Source: Hymenobacter sp. BT188 (GTDB taxonomy: Bacteria; Bacteroidota; Bacteroidia; Cytophagales; Hymenobacteraceae). From it: 64,000 bases of DNA. The notes beneath the pieces were generated by a model, which was not told the DNA's origin, searched no databases, and saw only the letters and a program-made list of their open reading frames with translations. Position numbers and translations under genes: made by a program. How positions within the stretch are numbered: the first letter of the stretch is position 1; every line of letters starts with the position of its first letter. The stretch lies in contig NZ_JACSCW010000002.1 in NCBI RefSeq assembly GCF_014333585.1, positions 806,001-870,000 on the forward strand. Reading direction: 5' to 3'. Of the stretch, positions 16,129 to 25,787 are shown one piece after another.

Positions 16129-19100
16129 TTGCCTTTGAAGCTAGTCCGTTCCTCTCCGTTGGTCTTGCTGTTAGCTGCCACGCTTTGCTTCGTAGCGGCT
16201 TATCTGAGCAATCGATATGGCCAAGTGCCGGAGGTGTTATTGCGTGCCGAAACGACGCGTCTGCAAAACCTGGTAATTGAAGCTCAGCGCACCGCCGAAC
16301 GCGAAGCCGACGAAGTGGCTGAGCGCTTGCAGGGCCAAGCACTCAATTTCAACTCCCTTATTGGTTTAACGACTTACCCTTGCTTCGTATTTGAGGGCGA
16401 GAAGCTATTGTATTGGTCGGACCATACTATCCGGCCGGAGGTAGCTAACGCAGGCCAAGACTTCCGCGAGAAGCTGGTAGATATGCGTTTTGGGCAATAC
16501 CTGGTGTTGCGCCGCTCCGTTGGGCGGCACGTTATTCTGACGTATGTGCCCCTGGAAAAGCGGTATGGCATCAGCAACCGCTATCTGCGCGAGGGAGCTG
16601 AGCAAGCTCTGTTCCGGGGGGCAAATGTGCGTTTAGTAGTCAATAATAACCCCCGATTACCACGCCTGTTTTCTGAAGAAGGTGATTATCTCTTCTCGAT
16701 AGAAAGCTCTGCTCCCGACCCTGTTACGGGTAAATACCTGCCCGTGGCGTTCCTGCTATTGGGTTTCGGGTTGTATCTGGCGGGTTGCCTTCGTTTGGCC
16801 ATCGGGTTGTTCTCTACCGGTCGGGTATTTGCCGGCGTCGGTTCCGTCGTACTGTCGCTCATGGCGATGCGAGCGGCTCTGCTATTTTTAGGGCTTCCCT
16901 TCTCACTGGTGGAAGTGCCCTTGTTCGATCCGCGCTTGTATGCGGCTTCGTGGCTTTCCCCCTCACTGGGCGACTTGTTGATCAATGCCTTCCTGTTTGT
17001 GGCCCTGGCGTATTATGCCCTGTTATTGTTTCGGCGCTTTGGAATAGTGCGCCGGGTGCGGCAAATCCGTCGTTTTTACTTGCTTTTTATCATAGGTACT
17101 GCGGCAGTACTGAGCTTCTATGGCTTATTACAACTGCTGTTTAGTTTCTATTCCAATAGCTTCAATAACTCTCAGTTAGTTCTCGATGTGACCCAAAGTA
17201 TCGATGTATCGGTATTCAAGGGGTTGTTGTGTCTGGCTATCATTCTGCATACCGGCAGCTATCTGGTTGGGTTTTACATGCTGTCGCAGTTGTTCATAGC
17301 AGCAGTTCGGCCAGCTACACGCAGTGCAGGCATTATCTTGTTAGGGCTCGCTACGCTTACAATACTGCCTTTGGGGCTTGCCTTTGGCCTGACCAACGGA
17401 ATACTGTTTGGGCTCACCCTGCTCTTCTTCTTCATCGTACGGCTGACGGGTCTGCGCCAAGTAGCGTCGGTGGTGCCTTATCAGGTCTACCTGTTTATCT
17501 TCCTGATGCTGGGGGTGAGCTCGGTAGTAGGCGCTTTGGCTTTGTATGAGCATTTTGATCGTCAGCTGGTTATTAATAAACAGCGTATTGCTAGCAATCT
17601 TCTGGTCGATAATGACTTGCAGGGCGAGTACCTGTTAGCGGAGCGCTCCCGCCAGATGGCCGCCGACCCATTGATCCAGACCATGCTGGCGCGACCATTT
17701 GCCAACCAGGATGTGGTGCGTCAGAAGATCATTAAGTATTATCTCCGTGACTATTTCGATAAGTATGAAATTGTAGTCACGCTCTTCGACCCAGCGGGGC
17801 GCTCGTTGGATGGGAACGAGGAAACGCTGAATCTGCCTCAGTTGCGGCGGCGCCTTCTGCGCACGGCCTTGTCCACGGACCATCCCGACCTGTATCTGAT
17901 TCACAACAGCAACTCCTTTAGCTCCCGGCGCTATGTGGCTTTTGTGCCGGTTGTTACTTCTGCGGGCGGTACGAGCACCGTTCTGCTGGAGCTTTCGCTG
18001 AAAAAACTGACAGCCTATAGCGTAGTACCTGAACTGTTGGTCGATCAGAAGTTTTTCCAGCCTGGCCTGGGCTCTGATTTAAGTTATGCCGGCTACGAAA
18101 ACGGACGGCTAATTTATAAGGAAGGCGACTTTGATTACGTAAATCAGCTTACCTCAGCTCAACGGCAGGATCCGCGCCTGTTTAGCGTGGGGTTGTCTGT
18201 TGATGGCTTCCATCATCTGGCTGTTCGTGGTGCACAGCGTCGCATGGTAGTCGTAACGACGGCCACTTATGCCTTCAACGACTGGCTAGCTAATTTCTCC
18301 TTCCTCTTCTTGCTGCATACTTTCTTTAGCTTGTTGGTAATAGGAGGCTACATGCTGGCGCGCGGGCAATACTTTCAGGTTTTTCGTACCACGTTCAGCA
18401 CCAAGATTCAGCTGTTTCTCAACTTCGGTATTCTCGTTCCGCTCCTCATTGTGAGTATCGCCACGGCTAGCCAGGTTACGTCGTCGTACCAGCGAGATTT
18501 GCGGCGTACGTATGAGCGCAGGGGCAAAACGGTACAGGAAAACCTGCTGAAAAATCGGGCGCTGCTGGCCGATTCCTCCGGCCGGGCCGCTCTGATTGAT
18601 TTGGCGGAAAACGTGTCGGATCTGACCGAAACGGATCTTAACCTGTACGGCGCCGATGGCACCCTGCAAGTGAGCAGTCAGCCCTTGATTTTTGAGTCAG
18701 GGCTGTTGAGCACCTTAATGCACCCGCGTGCGGTAGCCGAATTGGCAGAGAAAGGGCAACCACAAGTGCTACTCACTGAAACGGCCGGTTCATTGTCCTT
18801 CAATACGCTGTATCTGCCACTGCGGGCAGTGGTGCGGCCCGGCCGCCCCGACGTGGTCGTTGGCTACGTCGGTATTCCATTCTTCGATTCCGAGAAAGAG
18901 CTTGATAATAAGCTCATTGAGTTGATTTCTACTATCCTGAACATCTTCACGGTGATGTTCATTATCTTTTTGGTGCTGGCTTTTGTCGCTTCCCGTATTC
19001 TGACGGCCCCGCTCAAAATCATCACGGAAAAGCTTAAGCAAACTACGCTTACGGGGCAAAACGAGATGCTGGCCTACGAATCGTCGGATGAGATTGGGCT

Positions 19101-19860
19101 GCTGGTGCGGGAATACAATGCCATGCTGCTGAAGCTGGAGGAAAGTAAGCAGGAGCTGGCAACTCAGGAAAAGGAAGCCGCGTGGCGCGAAATGGCCCGC
19201 CAAGTGGCCCACGAAATCAAGAACCCGTTGACGCCGATGAAGCTTTCCCTACAGTATTTGCAGAAAGCCATTGCGGAGCGCCGCCCGAATACGGAGGAAC
19301 TGATAGGTAAAATATCCCAAACGCTCATCACCCAAATCGATGTGCTCAGCGACATCGCTACGTCGTTTTCTACCTTCACCAACCTGCCAGCCATGCGCCC
19401 CGAGCGCTTGGATGTAGTGCCTATTTTGCGGCGTTGCGTGAGTTTGCACAAAGGCGGAGTGGGCGAAGGCAGCATTCGATTGAAAGTGCCAGCTGACGCG
19501 AAGAACGGCCGGTATATTGTTTTTGCCGACGAAAACCTGTTGGTGCGTACCTTTAACAACTTGCTGATCAACGCGCTACAATCGGTGCCGGAGGGGCGCA
19601 AGCCGCAGATAAATGCCAGTCTGGAACTCCGTGGTACCGACCGCATCGTGATTTGCATAGCCGACAACGGGGCCGGTATTCCCGAGGAGGTGCAGGCGAA
19701 GGTGTTCGTGCCCAATTTCACCACCAAGACGTCCGGGTCGGGAATTGGCTTAGCTGTTGCCCGGCGAGGAATCGAAAGCGCTGGGGGGCAAATATGGTTT
19801 GAAACGGAGGAAAATGTGGGTACGCGGTTCTGTATTGAGCTGCCATTGGCACCGGAATAA
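16129..19860 (+). CDS. Giant multi-membrane sensor histidine kinase (NtrY-like)
   Basis: A 1243-residue kinase. Residues 5-27 form a first helix, ~30-195 an extracytoplasmic domain, and ~203-480 a block of about eight to nine helices. A second extracytoplasmic region (~485-710), further helices near 715-735 and 755-780, and a third periplasmic loop lead to a last helix (~930-955). A HAMP-like linker follows, then the H-box VAHEIKNPLTP with His ~1028, and the ATPase domain with NNLLINAL, ADNGAGIPEE, FTTKTSGSGIGLAV and a glycine-rich end. A stop lies just before codon 16129, so TTG 16129 or TTG 16135 must start translation. No response regulator is adjacent, so it is an orphan here. Confidence 0.9.
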   Translation: MPLKLVRSSPLVLLLAATLCFVAAYLSNRYGQVPEVLLRAETTRLQNLVIEAQRTAEREADEVAERLQGQALNFNSLIGLTTYPCFVFEGEKLLYWSDHTIRPEVANAGQDFREKLVDMRFGQYLVLRRSVGRHVILTYVPLEKRYGISNRYLREGAEQALFRGANVRLVVNNNPRLPRLFSEEGDYLFSIESSAPDPVTGKYLPVAFLLLGFGLYLAGCLRLAIGLFSTGRVFAGVGSVVLSLMAMRAALLFLGLPFSLVEVPLFDPRLYAASWLSPSLGDLLINAFLFVALAYYALLLFRRFGIVRRVRQIRRFYLLFIIGTAAVLSFYGLLQLLFSFYSNSFNNSQLVLDVTQSIDVSVFKGLLCLAIILHTGSYLVGFYMLSQLFIAAVRPATRSAGIILLGLATLTILPLGLAFGLTNGILFGLTLLFFFIVRLTGLRQVASVVPYQVYLFIFLMLGVSSVVGALALYEHFDRQLVINKQRIASNLLVDNDLQGEYLLAERSRQMAADPLIQTMLARPFANQDVVRQKIIKYYLRDYFDKYEIVVTLFDPAGRSLDGNEETLNLPQLRRRLLRTALSTDHPDLYLIHNSNSFSSRRYVAFVPVVTSAGGTSTVLLELSLKKLTAYSVVPELLVDQKFFQPGLGSDLSYAGYENGRLIYKEGDFDYVNQLTSAQRQDPRLFSVGLSVDGFHHLAVRGAQRRMVVVTTATYAFNDWLANFSFLFLLHTFFSLLVIGGYMLARGQYFQVFRTTFSTKIQLFLNFGILVPLLIVSIATASQVTSSYQRDLRRTYERRGKTVQENLLKNRALLADSSGRAALIDLAENVSDLTETDLNLYGADGTLQVSSQPLIFESGLLSTLMHPRAVAELAEKGQPQVLLTETAGSLSFNTLYLPLRAVVRPGRPDVVVGYVGIPFFDSEKELDNKLIELISTILNIFTVMFIIFLVLAFVASRILTAPLKIITEKLKQTTLTGQNEMLAYESSDEIGLLVREYNAMLLKLEESKQELATQEKEAAWREMARQVAHEIKNPLTPMKLSLQYLQKAIAERRPNTEELIGKISQTLITQIDVLSDIATSFSTFTNLPAMRPERLDVVPILRRCVSLHKGGVGEGSIRLKVPADAKNGRYIVFADENLLVRTFNNLLINALQSVPEGRKPQINASLELRGTDRIVICIADNGAGIPEEVQAKVFVPNFTTKTSGSGIGLAVARRGIESAGGQIWFETEENVGTRFCIELPLAPE

Positions 19861-19948
19861 AAATTGGTAGTGGCCCTCCACTTCTTTTGTCCGCGCGTTA
19901 TCCCTGATTCTAGCATAGCGGCACGAATCTGGCGGCTTCGCACGTTGT

Positions 19949-19970
19949 GGGGCTGAAAAAAAGCCCCCCG
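19949..19970. repeat. Solo intergenic GGGGGGC motif in a short hairpin
   Basis: GGGGCT and AGCCCC flank a GAAAAAA loop just upstream of the next gene. The right arm contains a minus-strand copy of the dispersed G6C motif at 19963. No T-run follows on the plus strand, so it is a weak terminator at best. Confidence 0.5.
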
Positions 19971-19987
19971 CTTGTAACATACCTAGC

Positions 19988-22900
19988 ATGAGTAGCAGCA
20001 TTACGCAAAGTCTTCCGCGTTTCAGCCTGCTACTCACGTTTTTACTGTTGGCTCAGGTAGTAGCGGCTCAGCAAATTGGGCCGCCTACTACGCGGCGCTG
20101 CCATTGGGTGCGCCTGCTACCCAACCGCGACACCACCAACTTTTCGTTGCCCGATACCCTAACGATTGTTCCGGCGTCGGTAACGGCTAATGGGCGCTCC
20201 GTCGGCTACAACCCAAACACGGATCAGTACCGTATTATCCGGCCGTCCCGACGATTTCCGGCCCCCGACCCCGGCCAGCCGGATATTGTGTTTCAGCCTA
20301 CTGGTCCCGATTCAGTGCTAGTTTGTTATCGGGTGCTGCCACTACGGCTGGCGGCGCCGGTAGCTCGGCGCCCGCGTACGCTTATTGATAGCGTCAATTT
20401 TGCCCCCCGGTCTTTCGGCTACAATGATTTTGCAGTGAAAGAGCAGATTCTGGCCACGCCGGGCATCAACAAAACGGGTAGTCTGGCGCGGGGCATTTCC
20501 TTCGGCAACACGCAGAACGTATTTGTGAACTCGGCTCTGAACCTACAGTTGGAGGGCAAGCTTACCGATCAGATCAACCTCACGGCTGCTATTTCCGACC
20601 AGAATGTGCCATTTCAGCCCGAAGGCAATACCCAGCAATTGCAGGAGTTTGACCGACTTTATATTACGCTCACGCATCCGCGCTGGAGCCTGACGGCCGG
20701 TGACGTGGTGTTGCGCAACCGCCCCGATTATTTTCTGCGCTTCTACAAAAACGTGCAAGGAGCCGCCATAGAAGCAAAATTAACGCAAGGCGTCGGCAAG
20801 CGTAGCGTGACCACCGCCGCGGCCGGCGTAGCCAAGGGAAAATTTGCTTCCATCGAATTGCCCCCTCTGGAAAATGTTCAGGGCCCGTACCGGCTGCGCG
20901 GCACAAATGGCGAGCAGTTTATCGTGGTTCTGGCTAATTCAGAGCGGGTGTACCTCGATGGTCGACTGATGACGCGAGGCTTCGATTTCGATTATATCAT
21001 TGACTACAACCAAGCCGAAATTACGTTTTCGCCCCAGCACCTGATCACTCGTAATTCCCGCATTCGGGTCGATTTCGAGTATTCAGATTTCAACTATGCC
21101 CGCTCCCTGTTTGATCTGAGCCATTATCAGGAGTTGGGAAAGCTGAGTGTGCACCTGAATTATTACCGCGAGTCTGACAATCCAGACAACTCACCCAACC
21201 TGATTCTGAACGAAAGCGACCGTGAGCTGCTGCGCAATATCGGCGACAACGTGAGCCTGGCAACCACACCCGGCGCCGATTCAGTTGCCTACGACCGTCG
21301 CCAGGTGCAGTACCGCCGCGAAGTGCTGACGCGGCCCGGCGAAGAGCCCGTGCCCATATTTGTGTACAGCACCGACTCCACGCGCGGCGTGTATAATGTG
21401 CGCTTTACGAGCGTGACTCAGAATGAAGGAGATTATATTCTGAGCACCAGCGCGGAGAATATCAACGCCAATGGCCGCGTATTTCAATACGTAGGAGCGG
21501 GGAGGGGAAACTACCGGGCCGAGCGCCGCTTGCCCACGCCCCTGCAAAAGCAGCTCGTGACGGCCGGGGCCAGCTATCGTCTTGATTCGACCTCTACCGT
21601 GTTCATGGATCTGGCCTCCTCAGAGCTGGATTTGAATCGATTTTCGCCTCAGTCAGATCAAGGCCGCGCTTTTCGGGTGGGCTACGCAGTGCTTGATAAA
21701 CCGGTGAATCTGCCCTTTATGAAGCAATACAAGCTACGTTCTACGCTGGACTATGAATATAGCAGTCGGCAGTTTGCCCCCATCGACCGCTACCGCGATA
21801 TTGAGTTTGACCGCAACTGGAGCACTGCCAGCACGGTGCAGGGCAATGCCGCTTTCCGACCCGCCCGCGAGGATAATATTTTTAACTTCTCGGCTGGCTT
21901 AGTCAAAAATGAGAAGAACGCTTTTTCCTATCGTCTGAGTCGGCGCTACCGGGCCGGCGAGGTGAGTGGCGTGCAGCACTGGGTGGATGCGGCCCAACAA
22001 ATTGGCGACGTGGAGCTGCGTGGGGGGCTTTTTGTATTGAACTCGCAGGCGGGGGCGCGCCAGTCCAACTGGGCAAGGGGCGAGGCCACGGCGCGTTTCG
22101 TGCGGGGGGAAATTGTGCCGGGCTACGCGTATCGTTTCGACAAAAACCGGGTGTCGTTGCCTGATGGCACTGCGCTCACGTCGGCTAACTATTTCGATGA
22201 GCACTCCGTGTTTGTGCAAAGCCGCGACAGCGCGACCACGCGCTTTCGCCTCGACTACACCTACCGCCGCGACCAAGCGCCACTTAATGACGAGCTGCGC
22301 ACGCGCGGCCGGGCCCAAACCTGGCAAGGAATGTTTGCGAGTCGCTTGGGCAAAAACCAGGACTTATCCGTGCTGCTTACCTACCGCGACCTGGCCGCCC
22401 GCGACAGTGCTCGCCAACGCACTGTACTGGGTAAGCTCGACTGGAACGCTTCTTTCTTCAATAATCTGCTGCGCTCGGAGCTAAGCTACAGCGTGGCTAC
22501 AGGCCGCGAGCTGCGACGTGACTACTCTTTCCTGCCCGTGCCCAACGGGCAGGGAACCCACTTTTACGCGGGCGATGCCAACGCCAACAATCGGCAGGAC
22601 AAGGAGGAGTTTTTTGAGGCCCAAACGCCCGACGCGCAGTATCGCACGCATATCAAGGTGTTTTTGCCCACCGATGACTATATCATCGCCTTCACCAACC
22701 GCTTCAGCTACCGCCTCACCAGCAGTTTGCCCCGGCAATGGCGCGATCAGCCAGGCATTCGTGGTTTTGCTGCCCGGTTTACTAGCATCAGCACTGTATC
22801 ACTGGACCGGCGCACTACCGAGCGTGACCTGAGCTCCCGTCTCAATCCATTTGCCTTTCAGACCGAAGATCAGTTTTTGCTTTCGCTCAATAAAATGCTG

Positions 22901-23539
22901 CGTAATACGCTGTATTTCAATCGTTCCAATCCCATTTTTGGGGCTGAGTTCACGGTGCAGCAAACCCAGCAAAAGGCGCTGCTCACCCAAGGCACTGACA
23001 TTCGCAATCTGGCCAGCCAGTCGGTGTTGTTGCGGCGGACGCTGGCGCAGTCATTCACAGGCCGTCTTATCACCACCCGCAGTATTCGGGAAAACACTTC
23101 AAACTACCTCGAAGCCCGCAACTTTCGGGTGCTCCTATACGAAGTTGCTCCCGAGCTGAGCTACCAGCCAAGCCCGGCCCTGCGCTTTACCGGTACCTAT
23201 ATGCATTCCAACAAACGCAACACCTTTGCCGGGCCCGATGAGAATACCCGCGGCGTGTTCGACGAACTAGGAGTAGAAACCCGTCTGAGTCAGGTGAGTA
23301 AGCGCACCCTTACGGCGGCCACGCGGTACGTGCGCATCGATTTTGAAGGTAATCAAGCTTCGGTAGTAGCTCTGGAAATCCTGAATGCACTGCGCCCCGG
23401 CAACAACGTGACATGGAATTTGAACGTGGAGCAACGGCTGAGCAACGGTCTGAACGTGACGTTAGCCTATGATGGCCGTAAGCCCAATGGCCTGAGCGCC
23501 GTCCATACGGGTCGGATGCAGGTATCGGTGCTGTTTTAG
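19988..23539 (+). CDS. Large exported protein, probable outer-membrane beta-barrel
   Basis: A 1183-residue protein with a signal peptide (~1-27, ending VVAAQ). The body alternates polar and hydrophobic residues as in beta-strands, and the last residue is Phe (MQVSVLF), as in many outer-membrane barrels. A conserved-looking block near 160-230 reads LARGISFGNTQNVFVNSALN and IQPEGNTQQLQEFDR-like text (here FQPEGNTQQLQEFDRLY), which I recall from large uncharacterized Cytophagales surface proteins. I cannot assign a function. It is 127 bp downstream of the histidine kinase and converges with the hexosaminidase gene, with six bases between stop codons. Confidence 0.7.
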   Translation: MSSSITQSLPRFSLLLTFLLLAQVVAAQQIGPPTTRRCHWVRLLPNRDTTNFSLPDTLTIVPASVTANGRSVGYNPNTDQYRIIRPSRRFPAPDPGQPDIVFQPTGPDSVLVCYRVLPLRLAAPVARRPRTLIDSVNFAPRSFGYNDFAVKEQILATPGINKTGSLARGISFGNTQNVFVNSALNLQLEGKLTDQINLTAAISDQNVPFQPEGNTQQLQEFDRLYITLTHPRWSLTAGDVVLRNRPDYFLRFYKNVQGAAIEAKLTQGVGKRSVTTAAAGVAKGKFASIELPPLENVQGPYRLRGTNGEQFIVVLANSERVYLDGRLMTRGFDFDYIIDYNQAEITFSPQHLITRNSRIRVDFEYSDFNYARSLFDLSHYQELGKLSVHLNYYRESDNPDNSPNLILNESDRELLRNIGDNVSLATTPGADSVAYDRRQVQYRREVLTRPGEEPVPIFVYSTDSTRGVYNVRFTSVTQNEGDYILSTSAENINANGRVFQYVGAGRGNYRAERRLPTPLQKQLVTAGASYRLDSTSTVFMDLASSELDLNRFSPQSDQGRAFRVGYAVLDKPVNLPFMKQYKLRSTLDYEYSSRQFAPIDRYRDIEFDRNWSTASTVQGNAAFRPAREDNIFNFSAGLVKNEKNAFSYRLSRRYRAGEVSGVQHWVDAAQQIGDVELRGGLFVLNSQAGARQSNWARGEATARFVRGEIVPGYAYRFDKNRVSLPDGTALTSANYFDEHSVFVQSRDSATTRFRLDYTYRRDQAPLNDELRTRGRAQTWQGMFASRLGKNQDLSVLLTYRDLAARDSARQRTVLGKLDWNASFFNNLLRSELSYSVATGRELRRDYSFLPVPNGQGTHFYAGDANANNRQDKEEFFEAQTPDAQYRTHIKVFLPTDDYIIAFTNRFSYRLTSSLPRQWRDQPGIRGFAARFTSISTVSLDRRTTERDLSSRLNPFAFQTEDQFLLSLNKMLRNTLYFNRSNPIFGAEFTVQQTQQKALLTQGTDIRNLASQSVLLRRTLAQSFTGRLITTRSIRENTSNYLEARNFRVLLYEVAPELSYQPSPALRFTGTYMHSNKRNTFAGPDENTRGVFDELGVETRLSQVSKRTLTAATRYVRIDFEGNQASVVALEILNALRPGNNVTWNLNVEQRLSNGLNVTLAYDGRKPNGLSAVHTGRMQVSVLF

Positions 23540-23545
23540 TGGGGG

Positions 23546-25645
23546 TTATTTGCTCTCGATCAACTTTCGTACGCTTGCCACTACCGCCAGTTCTGCCTGT
23601 CCGGCCGGTGCTTTGGCAGCGTCGAGTTGCTTGAGCGCTGCGGCTTGCCAGGCAGTTGAAGGCGTTTCGCCTTTCTCCATTTGCCGTAGCCGCTCCAGCG
23701 CCAGCGCTGAAATACTGCTTAGCTGCGCTGACAACGGTGCGTATTCCTGCAAGCTAGGCTGAGCCAGTAGCATCGGGCGCACAAGGGCGTCATTCAATTG
23801 CCATTGGCGCAACGACGTCGCGACGGGTACGGCGGCCACCTTGGCTTCAGCATGGAGAGCAGAACCAGTCTGGGGGGCATTTTGGCGCAGCCGCAACAGA
23901 TTATCGACTGCTATACCGAACTCGCGGGCCGCGTCCGACTCCGCGGGCGCGGCATCGACTAGCCGGTTTAAGGGCGTCTGGGTTGTGTATTTCATGCCCT
24001 GGAAATGGCGCTTGTATTCTTTCACCGGCTCCAGCACGCTGGCAAATGTGCGTAGCGGAGCCACCTCCCGACCCGCGGCCAGCTGAGTCAGGAGTTTCTC
24101 CGGCGCACGCTTATGCTGGAGGCCCAGCGTTTCGAGCAGAGTAGAAATGCCCCCCAGGCGCCGGTACATATCCGGTACATCCTTCACAGTAGCCGGCGAC
24201 CAAAGCCGTTCAGCGATAGCGGCCGCGCGTGGCCAAATGCGACTGTCGACAATGACCGAATCGGTAAACTCGGCCCACATCGTAGCCTCACCGCCCAGGA
24301 TGCGCTGCTTTTCAACGGCCGTAAGTGGCGCGTCGGCGGGCAGCGGATCGTTGAGGTAATGCGAAGCAGCACTGTAGTTTAGGTCGATGTAATAGCCATT
24401 TGATAAAATAGTGGCGTGACCAGCTTTTGCAGCTTCGTAAAGGCCCTTACGGCCGCGCCAGCTCTGAATAACGGCACTGGGGGGCAAACCTGGACCAAGA
24501 ATCTCGTCCCAACCCACCATCTTCTTATTCCGCGCCGTTACCGATTCCAGAATGCGCCGATTAAAATAGGTTTGCAAAGCGTGTTTGTCGGGCTGCCCCT
24601 TTGCGGTCATAAAGCCTTTCTGCTTCATAAACTCCACGATGCGCGGATTGCGCTTCCACTGCCGACCGTCATTCTCATCGCCGCCAATATGAAAGTAGGG
24701 GTCCGGAAATAGCGCCGTCATTTCGCCAACTAAGGTGTCGAGCATCTGATAGGTCGTTTCCCGGCTTGGGTCCATGGCAATGTTGAGTACTCCCCAGCGT
24801 TGGGCCACGCCATAGGTTGAGTCGTTGCTGGCCAGCACGGGATATGCAGCTAGCCAGCTGGTAGCATGGCCGGGCATATCGAACTCCGGGATAACCCGAA
24901 TGCCGCGGGCGGCAGCGTAGCGTATTACCTCTCGCACTTGCGCCTGGGTATAGTACTGCCCTTCGCTTCCTACTTCGTGAAGGCGGGGTAATGTTTTGCT
25001 CTCCACCCTAAAGCCTTGATCATCTGATAGATGCCAGTGCATCACGTTCAGCTTCACCGCCGCCATACCATCCAGGTTGCGCTTGATCACGGCTACCGGC
25101 ATAAAGTGTCGAGCCGCATCAATGAGAAGGCCCCGCCAACCAAACCGGGGCTGATCGGTGATGTATACTTCAGCGAAATAGAAGTTCTTTTTGTCCTTGG
25201 TCAGCAGTTGCCGAAGCGTTTCCAGCCCCCGCAAGGCTCCTAAGCTCGTAGGCGCATCCAGTGCAATGCCCGCCGGAGTTACACACAGACTATAGCGCTC
25301 CTCGTCGCCAGCCTCCATACGACCTACCTTACCGTAACGAATGGTAAGATCGGCGGCGCCGGAAGTAGTAAACTCAGGAGTTAAGCGCTTTCCATCGGTT
25401 TGCTGAACTAGCCAGGTGCCAAGGCGCTGAGCAGCGGCTCGCACAGCAGAGTCAGAAGTGGCCGGAGCATTAAGCTGTATGCGCCAAGTATTTTTCAGCG
25501 CAAAACGGCTTGCTCCCCATTTTACCTGAGCTGGCACCGGCAATAAGTTGCGCGTTTCCGTCGCAGGCTGGGCGTAGCTGTTATGGCCGAGAAGCAGTAG
25601 GAAACAGGTAAACAGGAAAGGAATATAGGCGAAAGAACGGAGCAT
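23546..25645 (-). CDS. Beta-N-acetylhexosaminidase, glycoside hydrolase family 20
   Basis: A 699-residue exported enzyme that removes terminal N-acetylglucosamine or N-acetylgalactosamine from glycans or chitin fragments. A signal peptide (~1-25, ending NSYAQ) precedes an N-terminal GH20b-like domain, and then the TIM barrel begins with RFGWRGLLIDAARHFMP and MHWHLSDDQGFR. The catalytic Asp-Glu pair is in HIGGDEND (~320), and the substrate-binding Trp in ATMWAE is present. The C-terminal ~150 residues are an extra helical region. It starts at ATG 25645 with a -7 promoter element 23 bases upstream. Confidence 0.93.
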   Translation of the reverse strand: MLRSFAYIPFLFTCFLLLLGHNSYAQPATETRNLLPVPAQVKWGASRFALKNTWRIQLNAPATSDSAVRAAAQRLGTWLVQQTDGKRLTPEFTTSGAADLTIRYGKVGRMEAGDEERYSLCVTPAGIALDAPTSLGALRGLETLRQLLTKDKKNFYFAEVYITDQPRFGWRGLLIDAARHFMPVAVIKRNLDGMAAVKLNVMHWHLSDDQGFRVESKTLPRLHEVGSEGQYYTQAQVREVIRYAAARGIRVIPEFDMPGHATSWLAAYPVLASNDSTYGVAQRWGVLNIAMDPSRETTYQMLDTLVGEMTALFPDPYFHIGGDENDGRQWKRNPRIVEFMKQKGFMTAKGQPDKHALQTYFNRRILESVTARNKKMVGWDEILGPGLPPSAVIQSWRGRKGLYEAAKAGHATILSNGYYIDLNYSAASHYLNDPLPADAPLTAVEKQRILGGEATMWAEFTDSVIVDSRIWPRAAAIAERLWSPATVKDVPDMYRRLGGISTLLETLGLQHKRAPEKLLTQLAAGREVAPLRTFASVLEPVKEYKRHFQGMKYTTQTPLNRLVDAAPAESDAAREFGIAVDNLLRLRQNAPQTGSALHAEAKVAAVPVATSLRQWQLNDALVRPMLLAQPSLQEYAPLSAQLSSISALALERLRQMEKGETPSTAWQAAALKQLDAAKAPAGQAELAVVASVRKLIESK

Positions 25646-25667
25646 ATGGACAGGAGCAGATAGGTGT

Positions 25668-25675
25668 CAAAATTA
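25668..25675 (-). promoter_or_regulatory. -7 promoter element for the hexosaminidase gene (TAATTTTG)
   Basis: Minus-strand TAATTTTG fits TAnnTTTG and lies 22 bases before the start codon. A TTG 17 bases upstream could serve as the -33 element. Confidence 0.5.
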
Positions 25676-25730
25676 AACAGCTTATTTTATCTCAACTGTT
25701 TGTTACGCATTCTAAGCTTTTTGAGAAGAA

Positions 25731-25764
25731 AAAGCCCCTCACAAGACTATGTGGGGGGCTTTTG
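25731..25764 (-). terminator. Terminator built from a G6C motif pair
   Basis: The minus strand reads AAAAGCCCCCCACA, a short loop, then TGTGAGGGGC followed by five T. It lies about 25 bases after the stop of the GNAT-nitrilase gene. One arm is a full GGGGGGC motif (25753 on the plus strand); the other has one substitution (GAGGGGC). Confidence 0.85.
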
Positions 25765-25787
25765 TACCTTATCGACAATAAACTAGC

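Noticed and set aside
19164..19943. A 259-codon frame on the minus strand of the histidine kinase gene
   Set aside because: It is antisense to the conserved kinase domain, has no recognizable domain, and is explained by the GC-rich sense codons.
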